A stretch of 64,000 nt of DNA from Robertmurraya dakarensis. Its GTDB lineage: Bacteria > Bacillota > Bacilli > Bacillales > Cytobacillaceae. Position numbers and translations under genes: made by a program. The notes beneath the pieces are model-generated. The model was not told the origin of the DNA and made no database searches. It was given only the letters and a program-made list of their open reading frames with translations. This document shows positions 16,751-25,001 of the stretch, piece after piece (position 1 is the stretch's first letter; every line of letters begins with the position of its first letter). Location of the stretch: assembly GCF_900156875.1 (NCBI RefSeq), contig NZ_LT707408.1:1101056-1165055 (forward strand), given 5' to 3'.

Positions 16751-17536
16751 ATGAACTTTAATTTATCTGGTAAGACAGCATTGGTTGCAGCATCAAGTCA
16801 AGGACTGGGCAGGGCGATTGCCGAAGAACTGCTAAAAGAAGGTGCAAATGTGATGATTTGTGGCCGCGATGAAGAAAAGCTTTCTGGAGTTCAAGAGGAA
16901 CTTAAATCCATCGGAAAGGGGCAGGTCAACTATTTTAAGGTGGACTTAACGAATAATGAAGAGATTGTCACTTTGGTTGATCATACTGTCAAGAAATATG
17001 GAGGAATTGATATTCTTGTTAATAATGCTGGTGGTCCTCCTGCCGGTTCATTCGATACAATTACAGATGAAATGTGGCAAAATGCCTTTGAATTGAACCT
17101 TCTATCTTTTATTCGTTTAATTAGGGAGTCCCTTCCATATCTGCGAAAACAAGGTGGAAAAATTATTAATGTCGCATCAACTTCGATCAAGGAACCGATA
17201 CCTGGTCTAATTTTATCAAATACTTTTAGAACGGGTATTGCCGGTTTATCTAAGACATTGGCTGGAGAACTTGCAAAGGATGGAATTTTAATCAACACGG
17301 TTGCGCCAGGGCGTATTTCTACAGACCGTACAAAGCATTTAGATTCTGTCAGAGCCAAAGCACAAGGAATAACCGTAGAAGAGGCAGAAAAAAACTCAAA
17401 GGCAAACATTCCTTTAAAAAGATATGGAACACCAGAAGAGTTTGCTAAGGTTGTTACTTTCTTAGCCTCTGATGCAAATAGTTATATGACGGGAAGTTCA
17501 TTTTTGGTAGATGGTGGAATGATTAAATCTCTTTAA
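16751..17536 (+). CDS. SDR-family oxidoreductase with non-canonical active site
   Basis: 261 residues, Rossmann fold: cofactor loop ASSQGLGRA (14-22), NNAG (91-94), and Ser143 in NVASTS. The catalytic YxxxK of classical SDRs is replaced by Ser156-x-x-x-Arg160 (SNTFR), with sequence around it otherwise well aligned. The C-terminus keeps the VDGG motif. The start follows AAGGAGGAG. The substrate is unknown; FabG-like annotation would be misleading. Confidence 0.8.
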   Translation: MNFNLSGKTALVAASSQGLGRAIAEELLKEGANVMICGRDEEKLSGVQEELKSIGKGQVNYFKVDLTNNEEIVTLVDHTVKKYGGIDILVNNAGGPPAGSFDTITDEMWQNAFELNLLSFIRLIRESLPYLRKQGGKIINVASTSIKEPIPGLILSNTFRTGIAGLSKTLAGELAKDGILINTVAPGRISTDRTKHLDSVRAKAQGITVEEAEKNSKANIPLKRYGTPEEFAKVVTFLASDANSYMTGSSFLVDGGMIKSL

Positions 17537-17612
17537 TTCTTCCAAAAAATCACAATAAATGAGTTTAATGTAAAAGGTAATAGGAAATGGTAAATAGTAA
17601 GGAGGGGACGGC

Positions 17613-18071
17613 ATGGTCAAAAATGTTACGCTATCTTTACTAGTTAGTTGTTTTCTTTTACTTACGGGGTGTACTTCTGAAGCAAATCAGTCCATTGTTA
17701 ATCGCTATGCGGAAGCATTATTAACAAAGAATAACGAATTACAATTTCGTTTCAAAATTAATGAAAAGATATTCACAGATGAAACAATGTATAAAATTAA
17801 AGTGTCCATACATAACGAAGAATTAGCTAATGCTCTAGGTGCAAAAGAAATCTATTATGGGCAGGAATCAGTGTACGAGGGACTAACTCTAGAAGTAGAT
17901 GAATCGAAAGAACAGGTTATCTACATGCAGCCAATTCCCTTAAGAAAAGATATGCATACCTTTGAAATAGAGGAACTAATTGTTAATCAGCATGCTGTTT
18001 CAGTTGAAGTTTATACGGAGCAGGAAGTCATTGCAACGGCATTCTTGACTAATTTTTCTTCACAATTATAA
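17613..18071 (+). CDS. Putative lipoprotein
   Basis: 152 residues. Signal peptide with lipobox LLTGC (Cys20), then an alpha/beta extracellular domain with no visible catalytic residues. It starts after GGAGGGGACGGC. I do not recognise the family. A terminator follows within 20 bases, so it ends the short SDR-lipoprotein run. Confidence 0.6.
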   Translation: MVKNVTLSLLVSCFLLLTGCTSEANQSIVNRYAEALLTKNNELQFRFKINEKIFTDETMYKIKVSIHNEELANALGAKEIYYGQESVYEGLTLEVDESKEQVIYMQPIPLRKDMHTFEIEELIVNQHAVSVEVYTEQEVIATAFLTNFSSQL

Positions 18072-18087
18072 TATGTTGAATGTATTT

Positions 18088-18121
18088 AAGACCAAGTAAA
18101 GTGCTGCTTGGTCTTTTTTTT
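18088..18121 (+). terminator. Terminator after the lipoprotein gene
   Basis: Stem AAGACCAAG / CTTGGTCTT, 10-base loop, followed by a run of T. Confidence 0.88.
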
Positions 18122-18189
18122 GTCCATGTATCTTAATGGGAAATTCAGTGGTAAAATAGTGGTGAATTATGCTGGAAGGGAGATTTAGC

Positions 18190-19071
18190 ATGCTAACAAA
18201 TGAGAATACTGTGATTGGTTTTATTGGAACAGGTGTTATGGGGAAAAGTATGGCAAGCAATCTTTTACAAGCTGGGTACCCTATTATTGTTTATTCCAGA
18301 ACAAAAGCGAAGGCGAAAGACTTGTTAGAAAATGGTGCAGAGTGGGCCGACTCTCCCATGGAGCTGGCTCAAAAGGCAAATGTCATTATTACAATCGTGG
18401 GTTACCCCTCAGATGTAGAAGAGGTCTATCTAGGTGAAAAAGGGATCATCCCAAATGGCAAAGAAAATACATATCTAATTGATATGACAACCTCTACACC
18501 AACATTAGCTAAAACAATATATGAAGCTGCCAAAAAGAAGGGGATGCATGCACTTGATGCACCGGTCTCAGGTGGAGACATAGGAGCAAGAGAGGCACGC
18601 CTATCCATTATGATTGGAGGAGAAAAAGAGGATTTTCAAACAGTATTGCCAATCTTAAAAGTTCTTGGTACAAACATTGTTTATCAAGGAATGCCTGGGG
18701 CAGGACAACATACTAAAATGTGTAATCAAATTGTGATCGCTTCTCAAATGATTGGGGTCAGTGAAGCGATTGCATATGCCGTTAAATCTGGCTTAGATCC
18801 AAATAATGTTTTGAAAAGCATAGAATCTGGGGCAGCTGGCAGCTGGTCACTTTCCAATTTAGCTCCTAAAATGATCTCGGGAGACTTTGAGCCAGGATTT
18901 TATATCAAGCATTTTATTAAAGATATGAAAATTGCCATAGAAGAAGCGGGGAAAATGGATATGGATACACCTGGACTTGAACTTGCTGTAACCTTATACA
19001 AAAAGTTAGCAGAGCAAGGAGAAGAGGATAGCGGGACACAAGCACTCTTCAAATACTGGAATTTAAAGTAA
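18190..19071 (+). CDS. ykwC: YkwC, 3-hydroxyacid dehydrogenase-family protein
   Basis: 293 residues. N-terminal NAD(P) site GFIGTGVMGKSMA, substrate motif DAPVSGGDIGA and the conserved lysine in GAGQHTKMCNQ are those of the beta-hydroxyacid dehydrogenases (3-hydroxyisobutyrate or tartronate semialdehyde reductase types). The ATG at 18190 follows GGAAGGGAG; the earlier ATG at 18169 is not supported. Synteny with ykwC-patA-cheV supports the name. The true substrate is not known. Confidence 0.85.
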   Translation: MLTNENTVIGFIGTGVMGKSMASNLLQAGYPIIVYSRTKAKAKDLLENGAEWADSPMELAQKANVIITIVGYPSDVEEVYLGEKGIIPNGKENTYLIDMTTSTPTLAKTIYEAAKKKGMHALDAPVSGGDIGAREARLSIMIGGEKEDFQTVLPILKVLGTNIVYQGMPGAGQHTKMCNQIVIASQMIGVSEAIAYAVKSGLDPNNVLKSIESGAAGSWSLSNLAPKMISGDFEPGFYIKHFIKDMKIAIEEAGKMDMDTPGLELAVTLYKKLAEQGEEDSGTQALFKYWNLK

Positions 19072-19141
19072 CTTTTTTTCGTACATAGAATCCTGAGATT
19101 ACATCAAAATAACAATGATTACATCTTAGGGGGTCTGTTAA

Positions 19142-19321
19142 ATGGCAAAGAAAAACAAAAAAAATGATGCAAAGCAAAAGAATAAAAAAGGCTTTGATTC
19201 AGCAGTATTAAATGAGGAATTTGCTCATGAAATGGGCAGTGCAGACACAAATAAGATCCATAAAGATAAGGCAAGGAAAGAGAAAGCACCAAAAAATAAT
19301 GGTAAATATAGGGGACAATAA
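19142..19321 (+). CDS. Small lysine-rich protein
   Basis: 59 residues, strongly basic at both ends (Lys-rich start, RKEKAPKNNGKYRGQ end), with a central acidic-amphipathic stretch around LNEEFAHEMG. The start is well spaced after AGGGGGTC. Its composition resembles small acid-soluble or other minor spore proteins, but no signature is present and I do not assign it. It is followed at once by a terminator. Confidence 0.55.
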   Translation: MAKKNKKNDAKQKNKKGFDSAVLNEEFAHEMGSADTNKIHKDKARKEKAPKNNGKYRGQ

Positions 19322-19322
19322 A

Positions 19323-19350
19323 AAAGTGCGGGGCATTTGCCCTGCACTTT
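19323..19350. terminator. Bidirectional terminator between the small basic protein and patA
   Basis: Stem AAAGTGC-GGGC / GCCC-GCACTTT with one mismatch and a 4-base loop; A-run on the left, T-rich right. Confidence 0.75.
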
Positions 19351-20500
19351 ATTTAGAGCTTATTAGAAACTGCTCAATTCGATTAAGAGCTTCTTTTAAC
19401 GTATCCATTGAATAAGCAAATGACAAGCGGAAGTAGCCTTCACCAAGGGAAGAAAAGGCGCTGCCAGGAACAACAGCTACTTTTGCTTTCTCAACTAGCT
19501 CTAGAGCAAATTCAAAGGAATTATGATAATTCCCAGGCAGCTTCACGAAAAAGTAGAAGGCACCATCCGGTTTGACGAGTTCAAATCCCATAGAATTCAA
19601 TCGTTCATACATATACTCTCTTCGTTTTATGTATTCCTTTTTCATGACAAGTGCATCATCTTTCCCCACTGTTAATGCCTCGAGTGCAGCCATCTGAGAA
19701 ATGGATGTAGCGCATGAAACGTTATACTGATGAACCTTTAGGATATGTTCTGCTAAATATTGAGGTGCAAATAGGAGTCCAATCCTCCAACCAGTCATTG
19801 AATGTGATTTTGATAATCCGTTAATCACAATTGTTTTATCTTTCAGGACGGTTCCAATTGAGAAATGATCTTGATCATAAACCAGTTCACTGTAAATTTC
19901 ATCCGCTAATACAAAAATATCTTTATCCTCTAGGAATGCAGCTATTTCTAGAATCTCACCTTTTGTGAGGCTTACCCCAGTTGGATTAGAAGGATATGGA
20001 AGGACAATACAACGTGTCTGTTCCGTGATGTATTTCTTAAGGATATCTAAGGTTAATCTAAATCCATTGCCTGTTGTATCTGCATAAACGGGCTTTGCAC
20101 CGCATATCTGAATAATAGGTTCATAACCAGGATAGACAGGTCCCGGTAAAATCACTTCAGATCCTGGAACTAAAATCGTACGAAAAGCAATATCAATTGC
20201 CTCACTAGCCCCAACGGTAACGATGATTTCTTTCTCTGGGTTATAGGTAAGCAGATATTTTTCTTGTACATAGTTTGCAGCAGCTTGTCGAAGCTCTGCT
20301 AACCCGGCGTTATGAGTGTAAGATGTATAGTTTTGATCTATTGCTTTTTTGCCTGCATCCTTAACATGCTCGGGCGTAGGAAAATCAGGTTGTCCAATTG
20401 TTAATGAAATCATATCCTTTGTTCCCGCTACCATGTTGGAAAACTTTCTAATACCGGATATTTCTATTTGTTTCACATGGGGATTAATTAAATGTTCCAA
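19349..20500 (-). CDS. patA: PatA, aminotransferase A (fold type I)
   Basis: 383 residues. The PLP lysine is in SKSHSMTGWRIG, the substrate-carboxylate arginine near GYFRLSFA, and PYPSNPTG is the conserved loop of class I aminotransferases. B. subtilis PatA transaminates N-acetyl-LL-diaminopimelate in lysine synthesis, and dapH/dapL, which act on either side of that step, occur at 38935-40862. The last codons overlap the bidirectional terminator. Synteny ykwC-patA-cheV is kept; kinA and pbpH of B. subtilis are absent here. Confidence 0.92.
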   Translation of the reverse strand: MEHLINPHVKQIEISGIRKFSNMVAGTKDMISLTIGQPDFPTPEHVKDAGKKAIDQNYTSYTHNAGLAELRQAAANYVQEKYLLTYNPEKEIIVTVGASEAIDIAFRTILVPGSEVILPGPVYPGYEPIIQICGAKPVYADTTGNGFRLTLDILKKYITEQTRCIVLPYPSNPTGVSLTKGEILEIAAFLEDKDIFVLADEIYSELVYDQDHFSIGTVLKDKTIVINGLSKSHSMTGWRIGLLFAPQYLAEHILKVHQYNVSCATSISQMAALEALTVGKDDALVMKKEYIKRREYMYERLNSMGFELVKPDGAFYFFVKLPGNYHNSFEFALELVEKAKVAVVPGSAFSSLGEGYFRLSFAYSMDTLKEALNRIEQFLISSK

Positions 20501-20685
20501 TGAAATTAGCCTCCAGTCCGTTAGTTATTCTATCATGATATATCCAATGATCATAAATATAAAGTAAAACTTCACTAAAATTGGACTAGCGTCAAATGAT
20601 AAAAAGAAATCTTTTTGAAATAAGCGAAAAAAGTCTTGTTTATCTTTTCTAAAAGCGTTAATTTGAGCATATAGGAGGGGTTGTT

Positions 20686-21120
20686 ATGGGCAATACAGTA
20701 TTGGTACCAATTGATGGTTCAGATTCATCCATTAAGGCTGTAGAATTTACCATTTCGATCATGAAGCAAGGTGATCGGGTTGTACTGATGAATGTACAAA
20801 AGCCGCAGTATGATGGGTTTGAAAAAGTGGGCAATGTTTCTAAAGAACAGCTTGATGCTTTTTATTTAGATGAAGGAAGAAAAATCTTGACATCTGCAGA
20901 AGAGTTAATTAAAAAACAGGGGATTTCATATGAAAGTGTAGTAAGAATTGGTTTACCTTCGATTGAGATTACAAAAGTGGCGAAGGAAATCTCAGCACAT
21001 TCCATCGTCATGGGTTCTAAAGGCATGAGCCCTGTCGTCAGCCATGCATTAGGCAGTGTTACATATAGTGTGATTCATCTAGCGGCATGCCCTGTTACAG
21101 TTGTGCCTTTAATGGACTAA
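20686..21120 (+). CDS. Universal stress protein, UspA family
   Basis: 144 residues. The ATP-binding motif is present as VMGSKGMSPVVSHALGSVTYSV (G-2x-G-9x-GS form with small changes), with the N-terminal PIDGSDSS loop. It is a cytoplasmic stress-related nucleotide binder. Good ribosome site AGGAGGGG. It is divergent from patA. Confidence 0.88.
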   Translation: MGNTVLVPIDGSDSSIKAVEFTISIMKQGDRVVLMNVQKPQYDGFEKVGNVSKEQLDAFYLDEGRKILTSAEELIKKQGISYESVVRIGLPSIEITKVAKEISAHSIVMGSKGMSPVVSHALGSVTYSVIHLAACPVTVVPLMD

Positions 21121-21145
21121 ATCCTTTATGTTGAAAGGAGCTGAA

Positions 21146-21172
21146 AAATGCCCCTAAAAACAAGGGGCATTT
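21146..21172. terminator. Terminator between usp and a cysteine-rich gene
   Basis: Perfect stem AAATGCCCCT / AGGGGCATTT with a 7-base loop. Convergent genes on both sides; T-tract weak. Confidence 0.7.
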
Positions 21173-21195
21173 GCTGTTTCTATTTATTTTAATGC

Positions 21196-21399
21196 TTAAT
21201 AGCCGTAATCCCAATCTACTTCATTTTCATGCCATAAAACAGGGGATACCTGCCCGAAATCAACCACTTTGCTGTCTAGTTTACAGTTGCAGTGATCACA
21301 CCCACATTGGTCTTTGATTTCATCAAAAACTGATCGGTCAACATTCTCAATAATGGTTACTTTTTGGTTTTTTTGAAAAAGAATGGCAGTGCCCTTCAT
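21196..21399 (-). CDS. Small cysteine-rich protein, function unknown
   Basis: 67 residues. Three closely spaced cysteines plus a histidine (CGCDHCNCK, four cysteines in all) form a likely metal site, within an otherwise beta-like sequence. No signal peptide. It may bind zinc or iron; nothing more can be assigned. Confidence 0.55.
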   Translation of the reverse strand: MKGTAILFQKNQKVTIIENVDRSVFDEIKDQCGCDHCNCKLDSKVVDFGQVSPVLWHENEVDWDYGY

Positions 21400-21651
21400 T
21401 TCACTTTTGCACCTCTTTTAATTTATTAAGCAAACGGGAAAGTTTACTTTATTGTTTTTACATCTGCATTGTAGTGCGGATAAAAGCAAAAGTCCATAGG
21501 TTAGTGAAAAAATTCACATAAATATCAAATTAGCGATAATTATTTACAAAAGATTCATAAAAAAAGTTTTCCATTCCAGGATTAACATTTTTACTATTTT
21601 TATTCACAATTTTTTAGGAATTATTTTAAATATGCCGAAAGTAATGTTGGG

Positions 21652-21690
21652 CATTCATGATATAGTAGTAATATAGATCTATCATGAATG
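21652..21690. promoter_or_regulatory. Perfect inverted repeat upstream of cheV
   Basis: Arms CATTCATGATA and TATCATGAATG (11 bp each) with a 17-base spacer that contains -10-like TATAGT and TAATAT, 20 bases before the cheV start. It could be an operator or a 5' RNA hairpin. Confidence 0.6.
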
Positions 21691-21709
21691 AAGAGGAAGG
21701 AAGAAAAGA

Positions 21710-22615
21710 ATGGAAGGTAACAAGGGGATTTTACTCGAAAGCGGTACAAATGAGCTTGAAATAGTGGAATTTAGTATTGGGAATAATAAATTTGGGATAA
21801 ATGTCATTAAAGTAAAAGAAATTATAAATCCGATTAACGTTACACATATCCCTCATAGCCATCCTAATGTAGAAGGAATCATTGAGCTTAGAGGAGAGGT
21901 TTTGCCTTTAGTGGATGTAGCAGCTGCACTTGGTTTTCCCCGTTCACAAGATCCAAAGCAGGATAAATTTATTGTTTCTGAATTTAATAAACAGAAAGTA
22001 GTTTTTCATGTACATACCGTAACCCAGATTCACCGGATCTCCTGGGATCAAATTGAAAAACCGTCTGATATGTATAAGGGATCAGACAGTCAAGTTATCG
22101 GGGTCATTAAATTGCACGGGGAAATGATTTTACTACTGGATTTTGAAAAAATTGTCGTTGATATTAATCCTGAATCAGGGATTAATGTACAGCAGCTAAA
22201 AAAATTAGGAGTTCGTGAAAGATCAACGAAAAGATTAGTAGTTGCTGAGGATTCGTCCTTACTTAGAAAACTGCTTAGTGATACATTGGCTGAGGCGGGT
22301 TTTCATCAGGTGGAATTCTTTGAAAATGGCCGTGATGCGCTTCTCTATCTAGAGGATTTAGCCCAATCGAATAGAGATATAAGTGAAAGCGTACAGATTG
22401 TGATAACAGATATTGAGATGCCTCAAATGGATGGACACCATTTGACAAAGCGTATTAAAGGACACCCTAAATTATCTAAATTACCGGTTATTATTTTCTC
22501 TTCTCTTATTACGGATGATCTTCGTCATAAAGGTCAGATGGTGGGAGCTGACGGGCAGGTATCTAAACCGGAAATAGCAGAACTAGTTCTATTAATTGAT
22601 AAGTATATTCTATAA
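21710..22615 (+). CDS. cheV: CheV chemotaxis coupling protein
   Basis: 301 residues: an N-terminal CheW-like domain (to about 165) and a C-terminal receiver domain with phosphorylation Asp in ITDIEMPQMDG and a following SS/K pattern. It couples receptors to CheA and mediates adaptation. The AT-rich 310 bases upstream hold a perfect inverted repeat and no other gene. Synteny patA-cheV-ykyB as in B. subtilis, although mcpC is missing. Confidence 0.95.
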   Translation: MEGNKGILLESGTNELEIVEFSIGNNKFGINVIKVKEIINPINVTHIPHSHPNVEGIIELRGEVLPLVDVAAALGFPRSQDPKQDKFIVSEFNKQKVVFHVHTVTQIHRISWDQIEKPSDMYKGSDSQVIGVIKLHGEMILLLDFEKIVVDINPESGINVQQLKKLGVRERSTKRLVVAEDSSLLRKLLSDTLAEAGFHQVEFFENGRDALLYLEDLAQSNRDISESVQIVITDIEMPQMDGHHLTKRIKGHPKLSKLPVIIFSSLITDDLRHKGQMVGADGQVSKPEIAELVLLIDKYIL

Positions 22616-22626
22616 TGACGTGAAAT

Positions 22627-22662
22627 AAAAAGAAGCTAACGCGGAAAGCTAGCTTCTTTTTT
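22627..22662. terminator. Bidirectional terminator of cheV and ykyB
   Basis: Stem AAAAGAAGCTA / TAGCTTCTTTT with an 11-base loop; runs of A and T flank it on both sides. Confidence 0.88.
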
Positions 22663-22673
22663 CCTGTCTAATA

Positions 22674-23138
22674 TTAAAAGTAGTTTTCACCGAGTCTTTT
22701 AAAGACAGGCTTTTGGTAACGCTTTTTTTTAGGCTGCTTTGGAAAGTCCTCTTTCGCACCTGTATAGCTTGACAGCAGTTTTTTTGCTTCGTTTAGAGAA
22801 ATACGAGCTTTAGGATTTCTTACATTTTGATCTAGCTTTCCCAAATGAGGTAATTGTTCAAAATCACTTTTTGAAGGTGGCAGGTGGAAAGAGTAGTTAC
22901 CACAGACAATGAGTACATCCGATTGCTGTTGACTATATTTTGGGTTGTTAGAGAAGTGTAAACCAATTTTTCTTGCTTTTCCTTCTTTTAATAACTTTTG
23001 CAAGGCATCATGCTTTAATTTATATAAAAACTTTGGATTAGGAGCAGTTTTTGCATGACGATTAACGATGAAGAGAGCTTGTGAGAGGTTTTCAATCGTT
23101 GGATTTAATGGAGGAGAATAATTCCTTTCCCGATTCAA
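22674..23138 (-). CDS. ykyB: YkyB-family protein
   Basis: 154 residues, basic, without membrane segments. It begins with a polar NPTIENLSQALFIVNRHAK stretch and contains SFHLPPSKSDF typical of the YkyB family. Function unknown. The call rests on recognition plus synteny with cheV. Confidence 0.85.
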   Translation of the reverse strand: MNRERNYSPPLNPTIENLSQALFIVNRHAKTAPNPKFLYKLKHDALQKLLKEGKARKIGLHFSNNPKYSQQQSDVLIVCGNYSFHLPPSKSDFEQLPHLGKLDQNVRNPKARISLNEAKKLLSSYTGAKEDFPKQPKKKRYQKPVFKRLGENYF

Positions 23139-23318
23139 AGTAATGACTCCTTTCTAGCCTTTAAGTTTTTTTTCTTAATAATATTATAACCTTATTTTCA
23201 GTAAAAAGGAAAGGTTGTTATCATAATTGTGTAAATAATACCCAATATAAAATAATCTATTATAAAATGATAAGTAATAAACTAGCTGAATACAGACTTT
23301 ATGTAAAGGGAGTTTTGT

Positions 23319-24857
23319 ATGATTAAAAACAATAGGAAGACAGCAATAATTGATATTGGTTCAAACACGATCCGCCTTGTTATTTATAATAAGAATGAAT
23401 TTGGAAAGTTTAAAGAGACTGAAAATATTAAAGCTGCGGCCAGACTTCGCAGGCATTTAAATCAAAATGGGTACCTTGAAGAAGAAGGGATGCTCTCACT
23501 ATTAAAGATCTTAAAAGGTTTTAAAGAAATACTAGATTTTCATAAAGTAAAGGAAGTTAAATGTGTCGCAACAGCTGCGATTAGACAGGCTCTTAATAAA
23601 AAGGAAATAACTCAACGTGTAAAAACAGAAACTGGTTTCGATGTAACCATTCTAACTGAAAATGAGGAAGCGTATTTCGGTTATTTTGCCGTCATTCACA
23701 CTACGCCGATTGCTGATGCTGTAACAATAGATATCGGCGGAGGGAGCACAGAGATTACATATTTTAAAGACCGTGAGCTTCAATACTCGCATAGTTTCCC
23801 CTTTGGTGTTGTATCACTAAGTCAACAGTTCATTAACGGTGATAAAATTACTGCTGTGGAAAAAAAACAGCTGCAAAACTATATAGTAGAATCCTTTAAA
23901 ACTTTGCCGTGGTTAAAAGACCTAAACGTTCCGATAATTGCCATTGGAGGGAGTGCTAGAAATGTAGCACAAGTTCATCAAAATTTAAAGAACTATCCGT
24001 TATCAGGTATTCATCAGTATTCGATGAGCTTACAGGATTTGCAAGAAGTGCTTTCTTTAGTTGAAGGACTGCATGTCGATCAGCTTGCAAAGCTTGAAGG
24101 ATTGGCTGCAGACAGAGCAGATATTATCCTTCCCGCCATTGAAGTTTTTGTTGAGCTCACTAACTATGTTGAATCTGATACCTTTTTGTTTAGCAGGAAG
24201 GGACTAAGAGATGGGATCTTCTTAAAGGAGTACAAGGAGCAAGGAGATAGAATTCAATCTGAACAAATAGCCGGAGCCAGTATCGATGAGCTTGTTCATC
24301 ATTATGGGATTCAAATAGATCATTCAAAGCATGTCTCATTCTTAGCAAAACAAATTTATCAACAGATCTCTCAATTATGTCAGGTTGGTCATAGTGAGGA
24401 AAAAATACATTTAGTAGATTTAAGTGCACGCGTTTATTATCTTGGCGAATATGTTGATTCAGATGTTAGCAGCCAGCATACATTTTATTTATTAGCGAAT
24501 ACATCTATAGAAGGGTTATTACATAAGGATCGGTTGAAGTTAGCTCTCATTGCTTCATTCAAAAATAATACTCTTTTAAAGCAGTATTATGAACGCTTTC
24601 ACGACTGGTTCTCAAAGGAAGAATTTCTGGAAATCAGGGTTGCTGGTGCGATTACGAAACTGGCTGCAGCACTTGATGCCTCAAAAAGAGGAATTATCAA
24701 AGCAGCACATCTACAAATGGCGCAAGACGGCAAGATGGAATTCATACTACAATGTTCAGGAGATGTCTTTGTGGAAAAATACCAAGCTGAAAAACAAGTC
24801 AGGCACTTAATGAAGGCGATTAAGAAGGATATACATTTGACATTTAGAAATTTATAA
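23319..24857 (+). CDS. ppx: Exopolyphosphatase, Ppx/GppA family
   Basis: 512 residues. The actin-like ATPase fold shows phosphate 1 loop DIGSNTIRL, the VATAAIRQA motif, and IDIGGGSTEIT; the C-terminal half is an HD-like helical domain. It hydrolyses terminal phosphate from polyphosphate (or pppGpp in GppA members). The start follows AAAGGGAG. Next gene is ppk, but a separate promoter with PhoP-type repeats lies between. Confidence 0.93.
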   Translation: MIKNNRKTAIIDIGSNTIRLVIYNKNEFGKFKETENIKAAARLRRHLNQNGYLEEEGMLSLLKILKGFKEILDFHKVKEVKCVATAAIRQALNKKEITQRVKTETGFDVTILTENEEAYFGYFAVIHTTPIADAVTIDIGGGSTEITYFKDRELQYSHSFPFGVVSLSQQFINGDKITAVEKKQLQNYIVESFKTLPWLKDLNVPIIAIGGSARNVAQVHQNLKNYPLSGIHQYSMSLQDLQEVLSLVEGLHVDQLAKLEGLAADRADIILPAIEVFVELTNYVESDTFLFSRKGLRDGIFLKEYKEQGDRIQSEQIAGASIDELVHHYGIQIDHSKHVSFLAKQIYQQISQLCQVGHSEEKIHLVDLSARVYYLGEYVDSDVSSQHTFYLLANTSIEGLLHKDRLKLALIASFKNNTLLKQYYERFHDWFSKEEFLEIRVAGAITKLAAALDASKRGIIKAAHLQMAQDGKMEFILQCSGDVFVEKYQAEKQVRHLMKAIKKDIHLTFRNL

Positions 24858-24860
24858 AAA

Positions 24861-24888
24861 TTTACATACTGTTTACAATTGATTAACA
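24861..24888 (+). promoter_or_regulatory. PhoP-type direct repeats before ppk
   Basis: Three hexamers TTTACA-5-TTTACA-5-TTAACA with exact 11-bp period (24861, 24872, 24883), the pattern bound by phosphorylated PhoP in Bacillus. They lie on the coding strand; the last one is in the -35 position. Confidence 0.65.
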
Positions 24889-24911
24889 AAAAACTGATAC
24901 CCTTTTAATAT
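24883..24911 (+). promoter_or_regulatory. Candidate ppk promoter
   Basis: TTAACA (third PhoP repeat) and TAATAT (24906-24911) are 17 bases apart, as expected for a sigma-A promoter activated from the -35 region. Confidence 0.6.
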
Positions 24912-25001
24912 AAACGAAATAGATACAATATTCGTCATATTTCTACAAAAGTTTCCGGAGCATGATGAATGGGTACGAAATGTCAGTTGAGGTGCAAACA
25001 C

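Noticed and set aside
21610..21650. Possible sigma-D promoter (GCCGAAAG) before cheV
   Set aside because: No TAAA-type -35 at the right distance, and -10 differs from GCCGATAT.
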